Source: Heligmosomoides polygyrus polygyrus
Lineage: Eukaryota > Nematoda > Chromadorea > Rhabditida > Heligmosomidae
DNA length: 64,000 nucleotides
Direction of reading: 5' to 3'
Assembly (NCBI GenBank): GCA_947396885.1
Contig: OX377204.1
Span: forward strand, 90,902,728-90,966,727
Part shown: positions 31,938 through 42,529 of the stretch, one piece after another
Layout: every line of letters starts with the position of its first letter
Numbering within the stretch: the stretch's first letter is position 1
The notes under the pieces: generated by a model
Database searches by the model: none
Seen by the model: the letters and a program-made list of their open reading frames with translations, nothing else
What the model was told of the DNA's origin: nothing
Made by a program: the position numbers and the translations under genes

Positions 31938-33126
31938 GTAAAAAAAGTAATTAAACTTTTGAAACAAACAAAAAAATGTCACAAACATTCCACCTTTTAC
32001 TATAGATGGTGCATTTCTCTGGTAACCTAGTTATTTTCGACAACGAGGGATCGAATGTGGCTAACGCCGTCTTGAAACGGAACGGATGTATACCGTTCAT
32101 ACAGAGCGCTAAACGTGCACTGTATGAACGGTAGTCATCCTCGCAGTGGTTTTCATTATTGCCGTTCAGACATAAAGCGGAGACCCTTCCCTGGCTGATT
32201 TCAATTTAAGGGCGCCTAACTAGCTTGCTTTGAAAAGTGTGCAATTTGGTTTGAAAACTAACCATTTAAGAAGTGTCTATTAAAAAGTGTAACATGTTCC
32301 TCTTTGCAATCACAAGACTGAGCGGCCTCGTTGCTTCATTAGTATGCTTGCGCGTATCTCATGACGTGTTGAATAGCTGAAAATGAATTGGCATTAAATA
32401 TAAGGTGGAAGCCGGCAAACGACGTCACTGTCAACAACAATCTCATGTCTTCGACTCCTGTGTTTATTGATGTTTCCTTATGGTCACATAGCATTTTGAC
32501 TTATAATATGCAACCGTATTGTAACTCGGCTGGTTTTTGCAAAACCGCTCCATTTAATGCAACACTTTTATGAAATGCTCTCATTTGCCCTCTAACAACA
32601 CGTTAGGACACAATCAAATTGTACTTAGGCTGAGTATGAATTAGAAAGATAATACTTTTACTTTCTCAAAATTTTTATATCGAAATGACCTTAATGGAAT
32701 CAATGTTTCGAGGGATGAAGAGTTTGCAGTGTGTGCACAGTGAGCAAATTTGACCAAATAAATTTAATTGGTGGTATATATGAATCTAAATCATGGGCTC
32801 TTCTCAGCTGGCTCCAGGACATAACTTAAACGCGAGGTCGCGCGCTAGCCGCATGCGACGTCGCGGCGTTGAAACGCAGACGTGCGCTCTGTGACACTCA
32901 GTTAGCCGCAGCGAACGAATTTTGCCAGTGTTAAAGCAACAATTGAACTGTGACAAATGTGGAAGGTGACGGTCAAGTGTGGAACGAGGATGAATTAAGG
33001 GAAAAGCTATGTGTCGCATATGCGAGGCAATGCTCCGTTTTGACCGCGCAATCAACTCCTTGATCCCCCATCGACCGGCCTGGTCTTATCACCGCGGCGT
33101 TGCCGGGTGGGGAGCTCGTCACTTAA
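31938..33126. other. No gene; one hairpin
   Basis: Contains the hairpin at 32091-32133 and nothing else I recognise. Confidence 0.4.
32091..32133. repeat. 14-bp stem hairpin
   Basis: TACCGTTCATACAG and its exact complement CTGTATGAACGGTA, with a 15-bp loop. Confidence 0.9.
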
Positions 33127-33267
33127 GGCCCCCACAGAGTTCTGCGGCAAGGCCGCTCGCCGCAATGGTTAAGGATAGGGCAGGGACGCCGCTGGCGGCG
33201 AGCTCTGCATCCCTGCCCTATGATGAAGGATAGGGCAGCGGCAATGCCGCAGAAGTCTGGAAGGGCC
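33127..33267. repeat. Nested inverted-repeat element (~141 bp)
   Basis: Outer arms GGCCCCCACAGAGTTCTGCG and their near complement ending GAAGGGCC, inner arms GGATAGGGCAGGGA / TCCCTGCCCTAT. GC-rich and non-coding; MITE-like. Confidence 0.7.
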
Positions 33268-34632
33268 TTTAGTCAGTTTGTCTCCTCGTCGCTTCGTGAC
33301 TCGGCCACTTTCTCATTGTCCACCTCATCCCTTGCGACCCCCTCCGGCGGAATCCCCCTTGTGCAGAGATCGGGAAGTTTGAACGGTTAAACCCCCTGGG
33401 ATCTAGTTCATCGTTAGTTCAGTAATAAATGCGCTACTAGTTCACATCGGGAAAGGGAGCTAGTCCAAAGTAACTCACCGTCAGCCTCCCTCGCGTGTAT
33501 CTCATTTTTGCATTTCATCTCGTGTTTCTTTTAGTTATAATAAACTTTAGTACATATCTTTGTTAAACTTTGATAGGTATAGCCGTATGTATTTGAAATG
33601 TTCAGTATCTAGACGGCCGTGCTATTTTCTAAGTCCGCCGAATGCAACACTATGGATTAGTGCGCCCTTGACCTGTCTTTCAATCTTAGCAAAAGTCTCA
33701 CTTCTCAACAATCCCTGAAAACTTCAAACGCTTGATAACAAGAACAACTGACAAAGAAAATTTGTGAAAAGTTTCGGGAACTTACAAGCACTTGCTTCCG
33801 AAATTTCTATTTAATGATCTCGGACCAGTTCTGGTCTCGAATTTTCTTCACCAGGCTCTTGGCCGTTTCCCTTCACTTATTTGAAATAGATTGAGTCTCA
33901 TTCCATCCGCACCTTGTTAACAAAAGCTCACACTTTAAGAAGGAATCTTTAAGATTGCGAACCTACGAGTATTAGGCAACACTCGTAAGTTTTTCGCTAG
34001 AATTCTATGCGCTTTTAATTTGCTACCGGTTATCAATCCACTGGTACGAGCGGGTACGCACAGAGTTGGGCATAGAATTCCCTTCCAGAAGACATCGGAC
34101 GTGCCTCACCCAACTACATTCCTCCCTCTACGCGAAAAACGCGGTCGACGGTCGCCGACACACACTCTCGCGCTCTAGTGTGAGTCACCAGCCGCCCCTG
34201 TCGGAAGCCTTACTAGCCGTTCCTGTCGGAAGCAGTCGGACCGCGACAACTCGTCCAGTTTCGTCGCGCACCACGTGCGGCGCCAGGGAGGGTTCGCGCG
34301 ACGTTGAAGTTATGTTCCCCTCCCTTCTCAGTTAGCAGATTTATTTCGGAAATAAAATGCCTTCTTTCCTTGCTATATAGCCAATCGTAGAGTTGTCATG
34401 TTTTTCGCCTGTTGATTTTGTCGTTTTGCTATTGGCTTAAATAAAATACTAAATAGTTCAGAATTTTTTTATAATTTATCTTTATTATCTTTTTTATTTT
34501 GTGTTATTTTATTCCTTGTTATTATTCTGTTTATTTATTTAATTATAAAATTGTCAACCTAGGTTACAACTAGCTCCTTTTCACATTTCATTGCTCGCGA
34601 TTTGTTCTTTGCAGCAATCAGCCTTACTTAAA
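33268..34632. other. No recognisable gene
   Basis: Bases 34040-34365 are GC-richer and end in AATAAA (GGAAATAAAATGCC), possibly a 3' end or LTR-like piece, but no frame is recognised. Confidence 0.35.
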
Positions 34633-35039
34633 AAGCCTAGAAGTTGGTACGTCTCGTAATATCCACCAGGTTCGACTGTCCGCAAGTCTTGGCATGATGA
34701 TTGAACTTGTTGTTGCTGTTTTTATTGTAGCCAAAGCCAAGACGGTAATCCTTTATTCGGCTAACGTTTCGGCTATTCGCCTTGGTCAGAGCCTGGAGAA
34801 ATCAGAGACCAAAGTGATCCAACCGGTCCCAACTGCCTTTTCAGGCTACAATACAAGACAAAAGGCGGCCACTCAGTACCAAGTGTATTGGAACACGTAG
34901 ACGCAGAAAACGCTCACCTAATGAGATGGAAAGGACCTGATGGCAGGCCACCTCCTTGCGTAACGTGCAGTGGGTAGTCTGATAAACCGAAGAGAAGCCC
35001 TCCTGACTTGAAGATATTGCGATCAAAGTCTACAGAGGT

Positions 35040-35215
35040 CAAGGAAGGCTGAGAGCTCACTAGTGATGGCAAGACACTCATCCTTTCGATTCAGTTTTGG
35101 ACTTTTCGCAGTAATCCAAAAGGTCTCTAACGTCTTGCGTGCTGAAGTCTTGGGTTCTCGTGCCAGTATCTTTATGGAAACCGTAAACTCTTCTTCTGAG
35201 TGACCCTCCATCCTG
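35040..35215 (-). pseudogene. Penelope-like endonuclease C-terminal remnant
   Basis: The minus strand reads KILAREPKTSARKTLETFWI and TAKSPKLNRKDECLAITSEL. It aligns by eye with ILAVEPEISARNALEAFWIF of the second Penelope copy (41805-42191). Only the region after the GIY-YIG catalytic part remains. Confidence 0.7.
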
Positions 35216-35346
35216 TGCGCACCAAGGGGGTCGCCATATCTGACCTCCTACACTTGGCACTGAGTGGCCGCCTTTTGTCTTGTATTGTAGCCTGAAAAGG
35301 CAGTTGGGACCGGTTGGATCACTTTGGTCTTTGATTTTTCCAGGCT

Positions 35347-35370
35347 CTGACGAAGGCGAATAGCCGAAAC
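35347..35370 (+). ncRNA. Hammerhead ribozyme-like motif
   Basis: Core CTGACGA (35347), short stem GGC-GAATA-GCC, then GAAAC (35366). This matches the conserved hammerhead order CUGANGA, helix II, GAAA. Helices I and III and the cleavage triplet could not be settled by eye. In the left arm (34766-34789, minus) the core reads CTGACCA, which would disable it. Confidence 0.5.
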
Positions 35371-35498
35371 GTTAGCCGAATAAAGGATTACCGTCTTGGC
35401 TTTGGCTACAATAAAAACAGCAACAACAAGCCTAGAAGTTCTCCATCGTATATTTGATCTTTGTTTTAAATCAAAATAAACATTAAAGAAGGGCTTGA

Positions 35499-35506
35499 AA
35501 TTTCAG
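35499..35506 (+). promoter_or_regulatory. Splice or trans-splice acceptor before ATG
   Basis: AATTTCAG abuts the ATG of the Asn-rich gene; TTTCAG is the nematode 3' splice consensus. It may accept SL1 or an upstream non-coding exon. Confidence 0.55.
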
Positions 35507-36040
35507 ATGAGCACCTTCGTTGTCCTGCTCATCGTTGCTGTTGGTGTCGCAGTTTGCAACAGCCGCAACAACAACAATAACAACAACCGCAACAACGACA
35601 ACAACTGGGACAAAGACATCATCTGGTATCTATGGAACCACCGCGGCGATCACGATGACTATCACGACAGTAATCGAAACAACGACAACAACAACAACAT
35701 GTACGATTACCCCAACAGCCTTCTATGGTACAATTCCAACACGATAAGGAACAATAGAGACAATGTCAGCTGGCGCAGAAACTATAACAATAGGAATCTA
35801 AACAGCTACAGTAACAGATGGTCCAACTACAACTGGAACAACAACAACAACAACAACAACAACAATAACTATAACAGCAAATGGAGCAACGACGACAACA
35901 TGAACAACAACGGGTGGTGGAACAGCAACAGGAGGAGTAATATATGGTCCCGTAACTGGTTTAACAAACACAATAGCAATAACGATTACAATAACGACAA
36001 CAGCAACGGCAAGAACTGCGAGAACAGTTTCAGTTGGTAA
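35507..36040 (+). CDS. Secreted asparagine-rich low-complexity protein
   Basis: A single 177-residue frame from ATG 35507, directly preceded by AATTTCAG, a consensus nematode acceptor, so the mRNA may be trans-spliced right at the start codon. Residues 1-19 (MSTFVVLLIVAVGVAVCNS) form a signal peptide with an Ala/Val-rich core. The rest is dominated by Asn with Asp, Arg, Trp, Tyr and Ser, including a run of 11 Asn, with many AAC codons. There is no Cys apart from one in the signal region and one near the end (NGKNCENSFSW). It is not matched to a named family; Asn/Trp/Tyr-rich secreted proteins can be structural or adhesive, but that is inference. The downstream strand shows CATAAA rather than AATAAA (~36107). 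It is among the few likely host genes here. Confidence 0.75.
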   Translation: MSTFVVLLIVAVGVAVCNSRNNNNNNNRNNDNNWDKDIIWYLWNHRGDHDDYHDSNRNNDNNNNMYDYPNSLLWYNSNTIRNNRDNVSWRRNYNNRNLNSYSNRWSNYNWNNNNNNNNNNNYNSKWSNDDNMNNNGWWNSNRRSNIWSRNWFNKHNSNNDYNNDNSNGKNCENSFSW

Positions 36041-36274
36041 TGTAGCAAAGGCGACAACCGAGAATCGAACTTGCTGTAATTCAACAGCTCTTCAATCACA
36101 TGTTGTCATAAAGTGATTTTTAAGAATTGCCTTTATAACAATTACATTGACAGCGAAAACATTTCTTCATGAAAGAACTGGATCATTTTGACGAGATGAA
36201 AAGCTGTTACTGCTCTAGGATACCAATGATGAAGTTTCGTGAAAAGTAGAATTCTGGCTGATAGCGTACTTACT

Positions 36275-36542
36275 GGGGTCGGATTCGTCAACGACTTGAA
36301 TAATTTTAACAGAGAATTCACAGCGGAAAACTCAGATAACGCGGCCTATCGCACACCTTGATAAGCAGACTATCAGGGCCGGATTCATCAACGACTTACA
36401 GCAATTTAACAGAGAAAATACAACCGAAATCACTGATAGCACGGCGAAATGCTTCATCATATCGCTTGATAAGCCGCGCTATCAGGGATTTCGCCTGTAT
36501 TTTTTCTGTCAAATTGCTGTAAGTCGTTGATGAATCCGGCCC
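36275..36542. mobile_element. Two nested palindromic MITEs
   Basis: The inner copy 36376-36542 (167 bp) is a near-perfect palindrome with ends GGGCCGGATTCATCAACG and complement. To its left, 36275-36375 is the left arm of a second copy (GGGTCGGATTCGTCAACGAC) whose right arm is missing or displaced. Imperfect ~20-bp direct repeats (GGCTGATAGC..) at 36256 and 36546 flank the pair. Confidence 0.78.
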
Positions 36543-36823
36543 GTGGGCTGATAGCTACTTGCTAGGAAACGGTTTTAGCTTCCGATGGAACTGGAACCAG
36601 TCTTTGACAAAATAACTTGGATATTCTGATCGCAACTGATAATTACAGTACCGCCGTTATTTTGTCACAATATTGCAATTACTCAAAGACTGGAGGAAAA
36701 AGAACGGCAATTGTTTATCGTAGGGTTAATGTTGGGAGAAGACACAACGTTAGAAGGTGGCTTGCCCTAGAAAAACTCATCACTGTCCCAACGAACGGCT
36801 GAGTTCCGATTTTAGGCTTGAGT

Positions 36824-36966
36824 TACACTCCCGCGGGAGCATCCGCGGAAGGGCGGAAATCGCGCCGAGATCCCTCACCTGGCCAATCGCCGCGCCCCGC
36901 CACGCCCGCCGTCTGCGGTGCACCCTTCGTCCGCGGACGTTCCGCGGATGCTCCCGTGGGAGTATA
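36824..36966. mobile_element. GC-rich MITE, 143 bp
   Basis: 27-bp inverted ends (TACACTCCCGCGGGAGCATC.. and complement, few mismatches) around a GC-rich non-coding centre. Confidence 0.75.
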
Positions 36967-37752
36967 GCAGATGCCTAAGCGTATCCTGGGCCCGAATTCA
37001 TGAACGACTTACCGGCAGGTAAGTGCAAAACCTACCGCCACTCCTCACTTAGCAAGATGCACGAATGCGGTGCGGGGAAACCAGAGGTAAGCTTTGAGGT
37101 AAATGCTTCTTCGCCAGTGCCGCCGGGGAACATTTACATCAATTCCGAGGGTTTTGCTCCGCTGCTAATATCTGACCCAGTGAAAACCTCCCCTGACGGC
37201 GAAGCAAAACCTTTGCTTTGGCTGTACGATTCGGAAATAGAGGTAAGTTTCCGCAAAGTGGCGGATAAGTGGTCGTCGCGGTAAATTGGGGAAGGATATA
37301 CCTCGCGTACATGGATCCGAGGTCTGGATAAGGTCAATTTGATATGCTCCAGAGTGTAATTGTCCTCCAATGGAAACAACTTGAGGTGGTTTCCTGCATC
37401 GACTCTCCTTCGCAATTACAAAAAAGCGTAGACAGTTGTTTCCCTTACTCGAAGGTAGGAACTGCTGGTGCCAGTCAATCTACCTTTCTTTGCAACTTAC
37501 TTGAATGGTTAGGTTTACCCATCCGATATACTACGGTATGGAAGCATCCAATACCGGGGGCGTAAAAAGTATTAACGCACTAAACGTAAACGTTAGAAAT
37601 AACAATCCACTATAAAATTTAACGAGTTTATATACATTGTATGTTATATGTGCTTTCTGCAAAGACGACGAGGAAAGGCATCGACGGTGCGCCCCAAGTA
37701 GTCCACGTCGACTTCGTTCTATGCTTTGACCAGATCATCCTTCACTGACTTT

Positions 37753-38023
37753 ATAAAAGAATAAAAGGATTAAAGGACAGCGTTACTCAATCCCTTTTGG
37801 GATGCGCCACGCATTCTACTTCTACGGGATGTCGATACAATGACTTGCGGTGGCCAGCCGATGAACAAGTCAGCGCTCTATCCTTCCCAGAGAAGTCTGT
37901 TACCAACTCACCGACATCGGAGGGATGGAAGGCTTGGTTGGCCAGTGCCGGAAATCCTAACCAAGAACCTGGTATCGGGTGCACGCAACAGCCGACGCCT
38001 CCTCCGACTGCGCTAACGCGCCC
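37753..38023 (-). mobile_element. SINE inserted in fold-back element
   Basis: Minus-strand copy lacking part of the body, flanked by 11-bp near-identical repeats TCACTGACTTT (37742-37752) and TCGCTGACTTT (38024-38034), read as the target duplication. Confidence 0.85.
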
Positions 38024-38030
38024 TCGCTGA

Positions 38031-38096
38031 CTTTCCACAAAAGTATGAAGTCAGTCAGCCCGCCCTCACTGACTGACTTCATACTTTTGTGGAAAG
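38031..38096. repeat. Perfect 28-bp palindrome
   Basis: Arms 38031-38058 and 38069-38096 (start CTTTCCACAAAAGTATGAAG) are exact complements with a 10-bp loop. Confidence 0.95.
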
Positions 38097-38738
38097 TAGC
38101 GCTAGCTTTGTTCTCTAAAACTTCTCATACAGAGCAATTCAGAATCCGGTCTATACAGAAGTCATTCCTCTGCCGAAATGAAGTCCCTCAAGTTGGCGCT
38201 GCACCAGTCCTGAACAATCCTCGACTCTGCCTAGAAGTCGAGTCCTGCTGGAAGACATACGGCTTACTCTCGAGGTAGGATTTGAGCCAAGGAACCGGTT
38301 GCTTTTTTGGGACATCAATACAGATAGTTCTACTGATTTATCTTCACTCCTGTATCCACGAAAGGAGGGGCACTTGTGATGAATGCACAAACCATGATAC
38401 TGGCCGGATGCGCCTTTTTTGCAGCGAGCCTTCCGCCAGAATTAGCACTTTGGAGGTCCTTGAAGAGTATGTAACACTTTTACGGGTTGAATGCACAAAA
38501 GTATCAAGTCACTGAAGGACAACGCATAGAACGAAGTTGACGTGCACTACCTGCCGCGCACCGTCGATGCCAATCCTCGTCGTCTTCGCCCCTGAATCCA
38601 CAGCAAAAAGCCCATATAAAATACAAGTGATGCTATTCTGTTTGCTAAATATTGTTGACATTTTATGTATAAACTTATTAAATTTAATGATGTGTTGTTA
38701 TTTGTAACGTTTACGTTTAGTGCGTCAATACTTTTACG

Positions 38739-40799
38739 GGCTGCGAGCAACGATACTCACTTGCGACCATGCGTGCGGTCGCGGCGCGGCGCTGCAGGCG
38801 GGGTCTTCTCTAGCCATGGCAGCAACAAGTAGGAGTTGCCCGATGCGCCCAACGTGTTAGAGCGCGAATGCACGTCTCAACCTATCGGCTGAACCGCTTT
38901 GGCTTGCGTAAGAGAAGAAAAGGGTTTTCTGACTGAGTTAGAAAGAGAAAGGAGAAAAAGAGGTGTCGTGGAGTCTCGTTTCAAAGCGAGCACGTGATGC
39001 TCGATAGTGGTTAGAGCTTCTACTGTTATCAGGTTCATTTTGTTTTCATATTATACGAAGAAATTTTCTTATTCTTTTGGTGAAGTTACAAAATCCCTCA
39101 ATTCACAAAAATCTCGAAACTTTCGCAGAAAAGATCAGCAAGTCCAAATTTTATAGGTCGCTAATTTTTTGTCCATTAGGCCTCCGAACAAACAGTATCT
39201 TTTCTAAATGCGTAACCGCTGTAGACGCTTGAAACATACTGGATCTACTCCTTAAATGAATATTCTATTTAATAATAATTGAACATTCTCCCACATGCAA
39301 CTCTGAACTTAAAAATAAAAGTTTCTCCCTCTAAAACCCCTAATCATGGATCCATTAGTTATCCTTAGTTTTTGATTTTGAACCTTCATCATTTGTGTTT
39401 CACCGTTACATACCTCTCCCTCACTAATTCGTCCCATCCTAACATCACTCGATTGATTAGCAATAATCTATCCTACACTACTCCACCTTACGAGACAAAG
39501 CTTGCACATTCTACTTTTTCCCACCCTTCCTTGTGCCCATCAGTGCATCCTGACCGCCCCCCACGCACTCGTGTTCCAGATCACCCAGCTTCGGCACGTT
39601 CGCATAAAACTCGTCCCCTCCGCCAGCGAAGCAGCGAGGGCTCCGCCCGTAGCGACGCACGCGCGCGCGACCGCACGCGCCAAAATGAGTATCGCTGCTG
39701 CCTCCCCTTTTTACGCACCCCGTATTGCAATAGTCAAGAGAACTCCAAACAGAAGGACGTGGTGAAGGGTCCTCATAAAGCTATTATTGAAGGCCTAGAC
39801 ACATTTTCTGTGAGGAAGCAGCACAATTAGTTTTTTTTCTTGTTTCAATAAAAAATCTCTTCGTTAAGATGACGGATCTCGGAAATTAGATTGCTAATTG
39901 TGATGAATGCCTTTTTGTCACACCTTGTATTCCGAGGATTTCGGCGGCGAGTCAATGCATACACTAGCGAGGGAAGTTGCACATAGAGTGGTGTTCTCAT
40001 TCCTTGCTAGCAAGAATATTGTGTGTTCCCAGGATTTCAAGATTGTCCTAAGTGAAGACCAGGGGACAGAGTGGGCATGACAGGGGTACGGTAAAGGAAC
40101 GTATGCCACCGGCGAGAGGTGTCGTACATCATATTCATGAACATCTTTAAGACAAGACAACCTTCCCACCCATCATCTCAGCAATTTTTCGCTGGATCTT
40201 ATGTATAACAAAGAACATCTATCCCCTCTCTACATAATTAAGAGCAACGTTCTGTCTATTGGATATTGCCATACGCCGTGCCAAGGAGGTATTTGACTGG
40301 CAGTTCTGGAAATGCTCTAAAAGCCTGATTTGCCGGAGGGTTATCAATCAGAAATCTCCGACCTTGCGCCGCACTTTTTCAGGAAAAGTCGTTGCGAACT
40401 CTTCGATGACGTCGCCGCTGACTGACATTATGCAGCCTGCAGCTCGTTTGCGCTTTACCGGCGCTCGTCCCCTCAAAGGGCTTGCATGTCTTTCTACCAA
40501 AACTGATTTTCGTTCCTACTATTGATTCATGTGTTTATCTACCGTTGGGAGTGAACAGCTGCATGCAAAAGCTACAGGGTGAAGGTGGGTTTTTACCTAA
40601 GAAAACCATCTTTACCCATAGTTTTTGAGGTTTTAAAAACGTTGTAACACTTTCGTTTCCGCTAATGAGAAACCGGGAAGGTGTCATAACAAAAAAGGTT
40701 TGACTGGAAATAGGCGGCAAAACTAAGCTCTTTGGAGTAAGAAAAATTTGTAAATTTATGCTATTTGCTTTTCTTTATCTAAGTGGTTTTGCTTTGATA
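38739..40799. other. No recognisable gene
   Basis: The longest frame (39372-39830 plus, 152 codons) has no family motif and lies in composition-biased DNA. No repeat from elsewhere in the window is seen. Confidence 0.4.
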
Positions 40800-41430
40800 G
40801 ACTTGCTATGTATACGCTCCGACATCTGACTATTGCGATGAATACATCGAAACCTTCTGCGATAAGCTGGAGCAATTCTATAGGAAGAATCACAAACACA
40901 ATGTGATCGTATGGGACTTCAAAGCTAATATAGGAGGCAAACCTAAAGAACTTCACATCGTGACCCACGGTTTGGAGTTTGAGCAAGGCGAAAGATTGAC
41001 TGACTGAGCTCACCATGTCAACCAGGACGTGAGGAACTCACAATCAGCCCATGAATACTTCTTCCCTAGAATTGACCTAGGAATTTCGCGGTGGCCAGTC
41101 CCACAACGAGGTCGACCACACCATCTTCAACAGTAAGTACATATTGGGTGAACGACGTCTCCGTTGTCCCCAAGTTCTTCACGGGATCGGACCACCGCCT
41201 CCTTCGCGCGAGGTTTCGCTTTTCGCGTCAAGGAGAGAAGGTCGCGAAGTTCACGAAGAGGAGTCCTACAACGCCCATGAACTGGTACTTCTACACCTCT
41301 CTTGCCGGCCCTTGGGAGATACCGTCATGGACAACATCGGCGAGGAATACAACCGCTTCGTTCACCTTCTCCACTACAGTGTTAAGAGCTGAGAACTTGA
41401 AGACCACCAAGAGAGGACTCCGCCTGATGG
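40800..41430 (+). pseudogene. RTE endonuclease fragment
   Basis: The plus strand reads CYVYAPTSDYCDEYIETFCD, VIVWDFKANIG, KELHIVTHGLEFEQGERLTD and then, after stops and shifts, [20 protein letters not shown] and [20 protein letters not shown]. It is the middle and end of the APE-like endonuclease of the same family as 4718-7556 ([15 protein letters not shown] there). The catalytic box VGDFNA is changed to VWDFKA. Both ends are cut; a Penelope end is inserted just downstream. Confidence 0.88.
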
Positions 41431-41521
41431 TGTTCTGTAATTTATGTGTAGTTGTAAGTGTTAGTATTGTGGCAAAACGAGGTTATTATGCTGAATCTTC
41501 TTTATTTATGCGTGGCCCAAC

Positions 41522-41546
41522 GTTTCGACGAGATCGTCGTCTTCAG
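41522..41546 (-). ncRNA. Hammerhead ribozyme-like motif, left arm
   Basis: Minus-strand copy of the motif at 42428, with CTGAAGA (41546-41540) and GAAAC (41526-41522) both intact. Confidence 0.5.
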
Positions 41547-41784
41547 AGGCCTGAACGTAGTGCAAGATTGAAGTTGCACTCTACCCCGTAGCTCTCCAGC
41601 ATTTCCGAAAGCAAAGAGGGCCCCACCAAAGTACTTCGAAGAGAAGGATGCACTCACGATTCGATCCACCAAGAGTGCCGATGCCACTCTGCGTTAGTAA
41701 GGTTAGCGAGGACGAATGAGACTTACTGCAGCGGTCGTATGCCACTATGAAATAATAACGACCCTGCACGTCGTCCTCGAAACA

Positions 41785-42191
41785 GGCTCTACGATAAGCA
41801 GTGCTTGTCAGAGAACTGCGTTACATGTCCCTACGGTAGACTAGGTGATTGTTCTCATATGGGGGCAATCTATCAAATCGAATGTCAGGCTTGTAACGCC
41901 ACATACATTGGGGAAACCGGAAGAAGGCTAGCTGTACGAGTTAAAGAGCATCTGGCTGGCAAGGATCGTATTAATTTAAGAACACCCCTAGGAAGGCATA
42001 GGGCGGTTGACCACGACGGTAACAATTTTGGCATTAGATGCACGATTCTGGCCGTAGAACCAGAAATTTCGGCACGCAACGCGTTGGAGGCGTTCTGGAT
42101 CTTCGCAAGGAATCCTAGTATAAACGACCGCCATGAACGTCCGTCAATCATACATGACTTTCTGCCGTTTGTGCCTAGATGTGAGCTGTAG
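41785..42191 (+). CDS. GIY-YIG endonuclease domain of Penelope-like element (partial)
   Basis: The frame is open from inside the arm boundary to TAG at 42191. It has the CLSENCVTCPYG linker with paired cysteines, then IYQIECQACNATYIGETGRR with the GIY-YIG-type core, AVRVKEH with the conserved Arg and His region, and the tail ILAVEPEISARNALEAFWIF. In Penelope-like elements this domain nicks target DNA and lies C-terminal to the reverse transcriptase. No natural start codon is present because the element is 5'-truncated (the first ATG in frame is internal, SHMGAIY). The reading frame is unbroken, which suggests a fairly young copy. Confidence 0.85.
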
Positions 42192-42427
42192 AATAGAGGA
42201 CGACGTGCAGGGTCGTTATTATTTCATAGTGGCATACGACCGCTGCAGTAAGTCTCATTCGTCCTCGCTAACCTTACTAACGCAGAGTGGCATCGGCACT
42301 CTTGGTGGATCGAATCGTGAGTGCATCCTTCTCTTCGAAGTACTTTGGTGGGGCCCTCTTTGCTTTCGGAAATGCTGGAGGGCTACGGGGTAGAGTGCAA
42401 CTTCAATCTTGCACTACATTCAGGCCT

Positions 42428-42452
42428 CTGAAGACGACGATCTCGTCGAAAC
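42428..42452 (+). ncRNA. Hammerhead ribozyme-like motif, right arm
   Basis: CTGAAGA (42428-42434), stem CGACGATCTCGTCG, then GAAAC (42448-42452). The order and core bases fit a hammerhead (CUGANGA, helix II, GAAA). Helices I and III were not resolved. Hammerheads are known in pseudo-LTRs of Penelope-like elements. Confidence 0.55.
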
Positions 42453-42529
42453 GTTGGGCCACGCATAAATAAAGAAGATTCACCATAATAACCTCGTTTT
42501 GCCACAATACTAACACTTGTAGTTGTAAG

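Larger units (their letters stand above)
34646..35427 (-). mobile_element. Penelope-like element, 5'-truncated end with inverted arms
   Basis: A 13-bp direct repeat AAGCCTAGAAGTT (34633-34645, 35428-35440) flanks the unit and is read as the target duplication. Inside, two 182-bp inverted arms (34706-34887, 35249-35430) enclose the C-terminal end of a Penelope GIY-YIG protein. Such inverted pseudo-LTR arms are typical of Penelope-like elements. Both arms carry a hammerhead-like motif; the right arm has the full core, the left arm a changed base. Confidence 0.75.
37561..38738. mobile_element. Fold-back DNA element with ~200-bp TIRs, carrying a SINE
   Basis: The left arm starts CGTAAAAAGTATTAACGCAC (37561). 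The right arm ends with the complement of CGTAAAAGTATTGACGCACT (38738). Similarity continues inward with indels to GAAGACGACGAGGA, GGCATCGACGGTGCGC and CTTCGTTCTATGC. No transposase frame is seen, so it is probably non-autonomous. A SINE sits in the left half and a perfect 28-bp palindrome (38031-38096) follows it. Confidence 0.8.
41459..42517 (+). mobile_element. Penelope-like element, 5'-truncated, with 320-bp inverted arms
   Basis: A 12-bp direct repeat TGTAGTTGTAAG (41447-41458, 42518-42529) flanks the unit. Arms 41459-41778 and 42196-42517 are near-identical reverse complements (outer end TGTTAGTATTGTGGCAAAAC). Between them is the GIY-YIG endonuclease end of a Penelope-like protein. The reverse transcriptase part is absent. 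Hammerhead-like cores are preserved in both arms. Confidence 0.85.

Noticed and set aside
37000..37284. 94-codon frame beginning MNDLPAGK
   Set aside because: Its start falls inside a MITE-like end (CATGAACGACTTACC), so it is probably repeat sequence.
39372..39830. 152-codon plus-strand frame
   Set aside because: No family motif and biased composition; an overlapping frame is equally open.
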